In this document: one piece after another, positions 1-6,101 of the stretch | Position numbering within the stretch: position 1 is the first letter of the stretch | Layout of the letters: each line of letters opens with the position of its first letter | Origin: Blastocladiella britannica | Lineage: Eukaryota > Blastocladiomycota > Blastocladiomycetes > Blastocladiales > Blastocladiaceae | Direction of reading: 5' to 3' | Length of the DNA stretch: 15,662 nucleotides | NCBI GenBank assembly: GCA_025349905.2 | Contig: MU624967.1 | Location: 1 to 15,662, forward strand | Program-made: the position numbers and the translations under genes | The notes under the pieces: model-generated | Told to the model about the DNA's origin: nothing | Databases searched by the model: none | Seen by the model: only the letters and a program-made list of their open reading frames with translations

Positions 1-1207
1 TGCCGTGGCCTGGGAAATCAAAGGCCACCACCCGCCATCCGTGGTCCACGCAGATTGGAATCAGTTTTCGCCAGTTCCAGCTCCATCCCAGTGCGCCATG
101 GACCAGCACCACCGTGACGAGTGGCGTTTGGGCAGTTGCAGTTGATCCTGGCGAAGGAGTAGCAGCCGTAACGCGACCAGGAATGTCCACGTAGTGCACC
201 CGCAATCCATTGGCCAGGGTCAGGAACCGTTCGGGCCACTCCCATTCCCCGGGCCCGAGCGCGGCCGCAAACGCCGACGCGGGCGTGCGCACCACCGCCA
301 GTGGTGCCACGTCCGGTAACGCTGCGGTGGCCGACGACGCGATCGACCGCCCACCATGGGACGAGGTCCCCCCACCAGAAACGAGCGACGGCGTGGTCGG
401 AGTCGGGGTTCCGAGCCCATTTGTTACTGCGCTACGAAAGTCACTGATGGACGGCGATCCAGAAATTCCTCCATTGCCGCTCGCCAACGACGAGAGCGAG
501 CCGGCGCTGAATGATCCAGGCAAGTCGCCGAGTAAAGGACGCCGCCGCTTGTACTTGCGGGCAGGTCCACCGCCCAGCAGAGGCGGCGGCGGCGGGAGTG
601 GTGGCAATCCGACTCCATCATTGGAAGAAGTAGCTCCCATGAGAAACGGATCCAGATCGCCGGTAGAGGTGGCGTGCGGGCTCGGGAGCGGCGGCGTCCA
701 GGTGCGGGCCGGGTTGGACGAGTCGGCATCGGCGATGGCACTGTCGTCGTGCTGCGTCGTTTTGCCGCTGCCATTGGCAAACGTACGTGCTGCTGTTAAT
801 GTCGTGACTGCTGCTGCTACTGAAGATCGCCGCTGCTGCTTGCCGTCGCTGTTGGTCCGGTACAGCGAGCTGTTCTTTTTGCTCCCATGGCGACGAGACC
901 CGGCTGGCGGCGGCGAGAAGGGCTGCTGTTGTTGCGGCTGCTGAGACGGAACCTCACCCGATCGGGGCACGAATGCCGAGACCGCTGGTATTTTGCTCAC
1001 GGGTCGTTGCAGCGGCGGTGTTGTCCGGCGGGGGCGGAGCAGCGTAGCGGTTAGTACGGCGCGGGCGGCCAGTATCGCATTCAGGACCAGAAGCAGCACC
1101 GCGGTGGCGACGGTGACCACAGGAAGCAGGAGGCGCGATCCGAGCACGGTGCGCAGGACGCGGGCCACAATGGCGCTGCGTGCGTGGGCGAGTAGAGCGG
1201 GTGCCAT
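1..1207 (-). CDS. Membrane-anchored alpha/beta hydrolase, 5' part only (cut by window edge)
   Basis: An open frame runs without a stop from ATG 1207-1205 to the left edge (402 codons), so the 3' part, with the nucleophile, acid and catalytic His, lies outside. Residues about 16-58 are hydrophobic with Arg on both sides (LLLPVVTVATAVLLLVLNAI), which suggests a signal anchor. Residues about 60-335 are low complexity, rich in Ser, Pro, Gly and Gln. The recognisable fold starts near residue 340: FLTLANGLRVHYVD, then VLVHGALGWSWNW with the oxyanion-hole His-Gly at about 370, then VVAFDFPGHG, the usual strand and turn of haloalkane-dehalogenase/epoxide-hydrolase-like enzymes. That assignment is family knowledge applied to visible motifs; substrate cannot be inferred. 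The roughly 300-residue disordered linker between membrane anchor and hydrolase core is unusual. No intron is needed in the visible part. The gene is divergent from CBC20 across 111 bp. Long frames on the opposite strand (210-944) are shadows. Confidence 0.85.
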   Translation of the reverse strand, partial: MAPALLAHARSAIVARVLRTVLGSRLLLPVVTVATAVLLLVLNAILAARAVLTATLLRPRRTTPPLQRPVSKIPAVSAFVPRSGEVPSQQPQQQQPFSPPPAGSRRHGSKKNSSLYRTNSDGKQQRRSSVAAAVTTLTAARTFANGSGKTTQHDDSAIADADSSNPARTWTPPLPSPHATSTGDLDPFLMGATSSNDGVGLPPLPPPPPLLGGGPARKYKRRRPLLGDLPGSFSAGSLSSLASGNGGISGSPSISDFRSAVTNGLGTPTPTTPSLVSGGGTSSHGGRSIASSATAALPDVAPLAVVRTPASAFAAALGPGEWEWPERFLTLANGLRVHYVDIPGRVTAATPSPGSTATAQTPLVTVVLVHGALGWSWNWRKLIPICVDHGWRVVAFDFPGHG

Positions 1208-1318
1208 TTAAATTAAACTTTGAACTCGGAAGAGAAATGAGACGAGAGGGATTCGATCTCTCGGCTGCTCTCTTTTGGGCAATAATTCTTGGGTATAATT
1301 TTGAGCAACGAAGTGACA
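1208..1318. promoter_or_regulatory. 111-bp divergent promoter between hydrolase and CBC20
   Basis: The two start codons face away from each other with only 111 bp between them, so both core promoters and both leaders must fit here or overlap the coding exons. There is an AT-rich stretch next to the hydrolase ATG (TTTAAATTAAAC), a TATAATT at 1294-1300 about 20 bp before the CBC20 ATG, and a perfect 6-bp inverted repeat CGAGAG/CTCTCG at 1243-1248 and 1258-1263 with a 9-nt spacer. Shared regulation is inferred from spacing only. Confidence 0.55.
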
Positions 1319-2074
1319 ATGTCCTCGGCCCTCGACCCCCCGGCCATTGGCAGCCCCAACATTGTCATCCGCGACCAGGCCAAGCCCTCGGACTACATTG
1401 ACCGCGCTTTCGACGGCAGCCCCGCCGACTGGTACCGTTCCCTCGATCGGTCCGCGACCGTGTACGTTGGCAACCTGTCGTTCTACACGACCGAGGAGCA
1501 GATCCACGAGCTGTTTGCCAAGTGCGGCGACATCAAGCGCATCATCATGGGTCTGGACAAAGTGCGCCTGACCCCGTGCGGGTTCTGCTTTGTCGAGTAC
1601 TACTCGCACGCCGACGCGCTCGACTGCCTGCGCTACATCTCCAACACCAAGCTGGACGACCGGTTCATTCGCGTCGACCTGGACCCGGGGTTCAAGGACC
1701 AGCGCCAGTTTGGTCGTGGACAGCACGGCGGGCAGGTCCGCGACCAGTACCGCTTGGACTACGACCCGGGACGCGGTGGGTGGGCTCCGTCGCCGGCACA
1801 GCCCGAGCAGCGCGCTGAGCGGTCGTACGCGGACCAGTATGCGGGGGAGAACTTGCCCCAGCAGCAGCAGCAGCAATACTACAATCGTGGTGGTGGTGGT
1901 CGCAATGGCGGTGGTGGTGGGTACGACAAGCGGCGACGGAGCTTTGACGAGGGAGGCGATCAGTACGGGTCCGCCAAGGTATTGTACTCGTTCTTACTTT
2001 TGTATTGCATTACGCTCACGGTCCCTTCTGTGAAAAGCGCGGGCGTAGGACGCATGGGTGAATGCGGTAAATGA
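1319..2074 (+). CDS. CBC2: Nuclear cap-binding protein subunit 2 (CBC20/CBP20)
   Basis: This is the small subunit of the nuclear cap-binding complex, which with CBC80 binds the m7G cap of nascent transcripts. The ATG at 1319 is the first after an in-frame TAA. The RRM is very close to the family: RNP2 region [15 protein letters not shown] (48-62), IIMGLDK (75-81), RNP1 GFCFVEYY (88-95), LDDR-IR-D (112-120) and the C-terminal cap-binding segment [28 protein letters not shown] (124-154). Tyr26 and Tyr49 correspond to the two cap-stacking tyrosines of the human protein. Residues 181-220 form a Gln6 run, Gly-rich stretches and KRRRSFD, a tail absent from the short human protein. Coding is secure to 1978 (Lys220). 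There GTATTG could be a donor: AAAAG at 2037 gives a 59-nt intron and stop 2061; TAG at 2133 gives a 155-nt intron and stop 2181; no splicing gives stop 2074. The 3' end is therefore uncertain; an AATAAA lies at 2145. Confidence 0.93.
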   Translation: MSSALDPPAIGSPNIVIRDQAKPSDYIDRAFDGSPADWYRSLDRSATVYVGNLSFYTTEEQIHELFAKCGDIKRIIMGLDKVRLTPCGFCFVEYYSHADALDCLRYISNTKLDDRFIRVDLDPGFKDQRQFGRGQHGGQVRDQYRLDYDPGRGGWAPSPAQPEQRAERSYADQYAGENLPQQQQQQYYNRGGGGRNGGGGGYDKRRRSFDEGGDQYGSAKVLYSFLLLYCITLTVPSVKSAGVGRMGECGK

Positions 2075-2144
2075 ATTCCTCACACTCTCCTCCTCTCCGT
2101 TGGTTGACCAAACAACCGGACTGGTTTGTCTAGGCCCGTCGGCG

Positions 2145-2150
2145 AATAAA
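2145..2150 (+). terminator. Likely CBC20 polyadenylation signal (AATAAA)
   Basis: A canonical AATAAA followed by A-rich sequence lies 71 bp after the longest unspliced CBC20 stop and only 31 bp before the ATG of the next gene. If used, cleavage would fall at or inside the 5' end of the seven-helix protein gene, so the two transcription units nearly touch. Confidence 0.5.
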
Positions 2151-2180
2151 AAGAAAAATCAGCATAACTCCATATCTATA

Positions 2181-3618
2181 ATGACGTACAATAGTGCCAG
2201 CTACACCCAGGGCTCGTGGCACATCCCGCCCGCGCCAACCGCCGCCATGGCCGTGACCTCCATGGTGTTCAACGTCCTCTTTACCGGCGCACTGACCATG
2301 CAGCTGGTGTGGGCGCTGTGCGTGCACCCACGCCCACGTACCCGCATCGAGTGGGCCATGCATATTGCCGCCGCCTGCCAACTGATGTCGATTGTCGCCA
2401 CCACCATTGGTGGGGTGGCCCCTGCTGGGTCCGCCTGGCCACCACCGCCGTCGTCACTGGCCGGCGGGAAGGGCTCGGGTAATCAGCGCTCGCTGGCCCG
2501 GACGCTGTCGCTGGCGGTGGTGCTTGTGACGCAGTACATTGCCTTGGCGCTGGTGATGGTGATTTCGCTGCGTCGGGCCCGTGCCGTCGCAGTGGTGGCA
2601 CCTCGGGCCGCACACCGCGTGGTCCCAGCGCTGGCATTCGCAGTGCTGCTGGTCACATTCGTGTCGCGCGCACTCAACCTGCTGGTCACCGCCGTCGATC
2701 TGGACGATAAACTGGGCTCGGTCTCTGACGGCGACGTGTGGGTCGCCACCAGCATCCTGTGGTCGGTCGCCAGCCAGCTGGCCGCCGCATTCGTGATGGT
2801 CAGCGAAGGGTACATTACCAGCGTGATTGCCCGGTGCCGCAAGACCACCACCGGCGGATACCGCGAGAGGCCAGTCTCGCGGCTCGCTTCAGACGCCGGG
2901 ATCATCGCTCGTGCTGCCCATGCGGTGCTGGGCCGGTGGCCCAAATCCACGTCCACACGCGTGCGGCTGTATTACTCTGCACTTATTTGTGGCATGTTCC
3001 TGGCCAATGCGGTGCTCACGTTCGTCGGCATGTTTGGCACGTTTCGGTTTGCGCCGTTCTTGATGTCCGGGTACGTCCATACCTTCCTGTCGTCGTTCCA
3101 TAAGCCGCTTAAAAATTGTCGTGATTTACAGGTGGTCCTTGGTGCTGATCCGCATCTACGAGTTCCGGTCCGAGCTCATGGCTCCCGTGCTTCCCAGCGC
3201 GCCCACCCGGCCCTCAACCGTCCCATTGCTGGGCGCCGCCGACCCCACTGCCCGTCGCGACCATCAGTTGCTCCAGCTGTCGCCAGGCCGGTCAACCCAA
3301 GCGTCGTCGTCCCGAATCGCGACGTCGTACTTGGTGCGGCCGTGTGGAGTCCCGGGCCGGTTCGAGCTGCTGCACGTGGTGCCGTCACTGGCCACGCCGG
3401 TGCCCGTGATCGTCAACACGCACGCCATGGACGTGGTGGCGCCGCAGTCCCGCCATAGCGCTCGGTCGTATCGGCGCCGATCGGATTCCTCGGACGACGA
3501 AGACACCAATAATGTCGAAGAGGATGCTCATGGGGATGCAACGCAGTTGGACGACGCTGGCGGCGGTGGTGGTGGATACACCAGGGGACTGCCTGCATCT
3601 GCTCCGGCCATCGGATGA
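2181..3618 (+). CDS. Seven-transmembrane protein of unknown family
   Basis: Two exons, 2181-3070 and 3132-3618, joined by a 61-nt intron (GTACGT...TTACAG; codon GG|G) that removes a frame break and yields 458 residues. I do not recognise the family. Hydrophobic segments fall at about residues 24-48, 56-80, 104-130, 147-172, 186-208, 263-286 and 290-306, with the last one rebuilt across the splice (FLMSG|WSLVLIRIYEF), so seven helices are visible. There is no signal peptide. The loop after helix 3 (RRARA) and the long loop between helices 5 and 6 (209-262, many Arg/Lys) are basic and probably cytosolic, which places the N-terminus outside as in GPCR-like topology. The 150-residue C-terminal tail is polar and includes an acidic serine cluster (RRRSDSSDDEDTNN) that looks like a casein-kinase-2 target, then a Gly run. 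A sensor/receptor role is only a topology-based guess; a transporter-like or scaffold protein is equally possible. Confidence 0.8.
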
Positions 3619-3682
3619 TCCTTCAACAAACCAAGCTCACGCACTTCTCTTTGCCATATTCCCCTCATCTCACACGTCCGTT

Positions 3683-3688
3683 AATAAA
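3683..3688 (+). terminator. Polyadenylation signal (AATAAA) of the seven-helix protein gene
   Basis: AATAAA lies 65 bp after the TGA at 3616-3618 and only 31 bp before the epsilon-tubulin start codon at 3719, so the intergenic space (100 bp) must serve as terminator and promoter at once. Confidence 0.55.
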
Positions 3689-3718
3689 GCATGCTCTCTT
3701 TACCGTACACTTACTGAT

Positions 3719-5561
3719 ATGCCTCAATCCCTTGTGATCCAAGGTACTTGACTTGCGCCGTCACGAAAACGAGGCCGAAGCGCTTACCCAAAAATGATAG
3801 TTGGTCAATGCGGCAACCAGATCGGCCGTCGGTTCTGGGAGCGCGCGCTCCTCGAGCACTCGGCCCACAATCCGCATGGCCTGTACAATGACCCGCTGGC
3901 CACGTTTTTTCGTAATGTCAAGTCCAGGTATTTCCAATTTTTAGCAAAGCCCAATTGGTATTTACTTTGATTGAATGAACAGTGGTCGAAAGCGCTCGAC
4001 GATTGGCGTGGGCGATGGCACTGGCGAGATTCACGGCCTGGAAGCACGGGTATGTGCGTATATATGCACTTGACTGGACAAAACGCTGAAAAACAAATGC
4101 ATATGCAGGGAATCATGGTGGACATGGAGGAAGGCGTCCTGGGCGCGTTTCTGCGGGACACCTCGTCGCCCATGGCCGAGCTGTTTGTATCTCCCCACCA
4201 GACAATCACCTCGTCTTCGGGATCGGGCAACAACTGGGCGGTCGGGCACCACCACTACGGCCCGCAGTACCGTGACGTGATTGCCGATGCGGTGCGTAAA
4301 GAAGCCGAGCAGTGCGACGCATTGCAGTCAGTGTTTTTACTGCATTCGCTTGGCGGAGGGACCGGATCGGGCCTGGGGACTTATATCTCGAGTCTTCTGG
4401 CGGACGAGTTGCCCGACGCGTACCAGTTTGCGACAGTGGTAGCCCCCGCACCGAATGCGGACGACGTGGTCACTTCGCCGTACAATACAGTGCTGGCGCT
4501 CGCGCAGCTCACGGAGCACGCGGACGCGGTGCTGCCGATCGATAACCAGGCGCTGCTGGACGTGTGTGCACGCGCCGGCCGATCTCGCAGTCGGCCTGCT
4601 GCCACCGATGGGGCTTCTACAGCTGTCGCTGATCCGGCTGCGGCCGAGCAACGGCCATTCGATGCCATGAACGACGTGGTAGCGCAGCTTATGCTCCACT
4701 TGACCAGGTATGCCATTATTTTATTACCGGCACTCTATCCGCAACTGACATCCGAATATGGAGCTCAATGCGATTTGAAGGCTCGCTCAACGTCGATATC
4801 AACGAAATCACCATGAACCTGGTCCCGTTCCCCAAGCTAAAGTACCTGCTGTCATCCCTGGTCCCAACCGGCCCATCCAACTCCTCCCGCGGCCTCGGAT
4901 CCCTGCCCCCCGCAGCGCACCACTCGGCCGGACGCACCACGGCCACTCCGCCGCCTTCCTTGCATCGCGCGAATACAACCTCTGCCCACCACATTGACGC
5001 CATGTTCACCGAAGCATTTACCAAGGACGCGCACCTCGTCAAGTGCGATCCCCGGCAGTCCACGTACCTCGCGTGCGCAGTGATGGTGCGCGGATCCGGA
5101 GTGCAAGTGACGGATATCCGACGCAACATTGATCGGATCCAATCCGGGCTCAAATTTGCGTGGTGGAATACCGAAGGGTGGAAGACGGGTCTGTGCAGCG
5201 TGCCCCCACAGGGCGGCGCACCGCACGCGCTGTTAGCTCTGAGCAACAACTGCAGCATTGGCGAGTCGTTTGCCGGCGTCAAGACCCGGTTTATGAAGCT
5301 GTACTCGAGAAAGGTGCGTTGTTATTTGTCTATTATGAGTCCGTGTGTGTGTAAAATTGACTATTGATCATTGAAATTCAGGCCAATGTGCACCACTACC
5401 TCGAGCACATGGATCGGAGCGAGTTTTCGACGGCGCTGGCGTCCATCACAGACCTGATTGGTGAGTACCGCCGGATCGACTCGGATCCGGGCCCGGCAGT
5501 GGACGACTGGGAGCAATGGGCGCACGAGCAGGCAGCACGGTTTGTTGGTGCAAATGGATGA
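3719..5561 (+). CDS. TUBE1: Epsilon-tubulin
   Basis: Six exons: 3719-3743, 3801-3927, 3983-4049, 4109-4707, 4764-5313 and 5382-5561. They join in frame to 515 residues (human protein 475). Introns are 55-68 nt, all GT-AG. Epsilon rather than alpha/beta/gamma is shown by MPQSLVIQVGQCGNQIG at the start, the VGDG-EIHGLEAR segment, MVDMEEGVL, SGSGNNWAVGH, SPYNTVLAL, VLPIDNQ, FDAMNDVV, RFEGSLNVDINEITMNLVPFP, STYLACAVMVRG, FAWWNTEGWKT-LCSVPP and HHYLEHM. The nucleotide-binding loop GGGTGSG is intact at 155-161. The 25-nt first exon is chosen because it restores the conserved first beta strand; the ATG at 3794, inside intron 1, is in frame with exon 2 but would lack it. A Ser/Pro/His-rich insert of about 40 residues (307-346) follows the LLSSLVP strand. 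Known role: centriole/basal-body triplet-microtubule assembly with delta-tubulin or TEDC-type partners. It marks the organism as flagellate-forming. Confidence 0.96.
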
Positions 5562-6101
5562 ATGCGAATTACCACGTTTTTATTTGCTGATGTTGTTGCT
5601 GTTGTTGCTGTGCAGCGGGTAAACAAGATCCATCTCACGGCCGAGCAGGCCAGCCGGTGCCAGGGCAGGGTATCGCGTACATTCAATGCAAACACTCGGC
5701 GCCGAGTTTCGCCATAATTCGACCTCTAGCCACGCGTGATCAGCGGGCTTGCTTGCCTCTTATTTTCCTCCTCTTTTCCTTTCTTTTTTTTTTGGAACGT
5801 CGCCTCTGTTCGCTGCTCATCCTCCTCCCCGTCCCCGCTGATCGCCGACTGCCTCCATCTTTCACTCTTTGGTGCCGATTTCGGACTATTCCTTGTTTGG
5901 CAGAGCTGGCATACGCAGATCGACCAACCACACCACCAACAAACCAAACCGGCCGGCCGCAATCGGCCTTTTCATTCCACCAAATACGCCTCCTCCTTCT
6001 CTTCTTTGCCCGACTTTCTTTCTGGAGAACGCATTTTGCACTCATACGGCATTCCCTCCTATAAAAAATCCGATCTCGGATCACCCGGTATAAAAACCAA
6101 A
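5562..6101. promoter_or_regulatory. 540-bp intergenic region: epsilon-tubulin 3' end and GATA-gene leader/promoter
   Basis: No gene was found. The left part has a TGTTGTTGC trinucleotide run (5591-5610) and no AATAAA. From about 5755 the plus strand becomes pyrimidine-rich (CT/T tracts 5756-5793, again at 5815-5865 and 5985-6020), typical of fungal promoters. TATAAAAA occurs twice, at 6060-6067 and 6089-6096, flanking a small inverted repeat TCCGA/TCGGA (6069-6073 and 6076-6080). The frame of the GATA gene stays open upstream to 5736, but it contains no ATG before 6102 and reads as translated pyrimidine tracts (Phe/Ser/Leu runs), so I treat it as non-coding leader. Confidence 0.5.

Noticed and set aside
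210..944. 244-residue plus-strand frame over the hydrolase linker
   Set aside because: Composition is the complement of the low-complexity Ser/Pro linker; the minus-strand frame runs longer and reaches a conserved hydrolase core.
1240..1275. Possible tRNA B-box (GGATTCGATCT) followed by a T run
   Set aside because: It departs from GGTTCGANTCC, no A-box or acceptor stem can be placed upstream, and the stretch lies between two protein-gene starts.
1208..1876. 222-residue open frame on the minus strand opposite CBC20
   Set aside because: It is the mirror of a GC3-rich conserved exon; its residues show no domain, and CBC20 on the plus strand is unmistakable.
5590..5622. 10-codon ORF ATG TTG TTG CTG ... 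TAA
   Set aside because: It is a trinucleotide repeat in the epsilon-tubulin 3' region with no supporting signal; a chance ORF.
5736..6101. In-frame upstream extension of the GATA protein by 122 codons
   Set aside because: No ATG in this stretch; the translation is pyrimidine-tract residues typical of a fungal leader.
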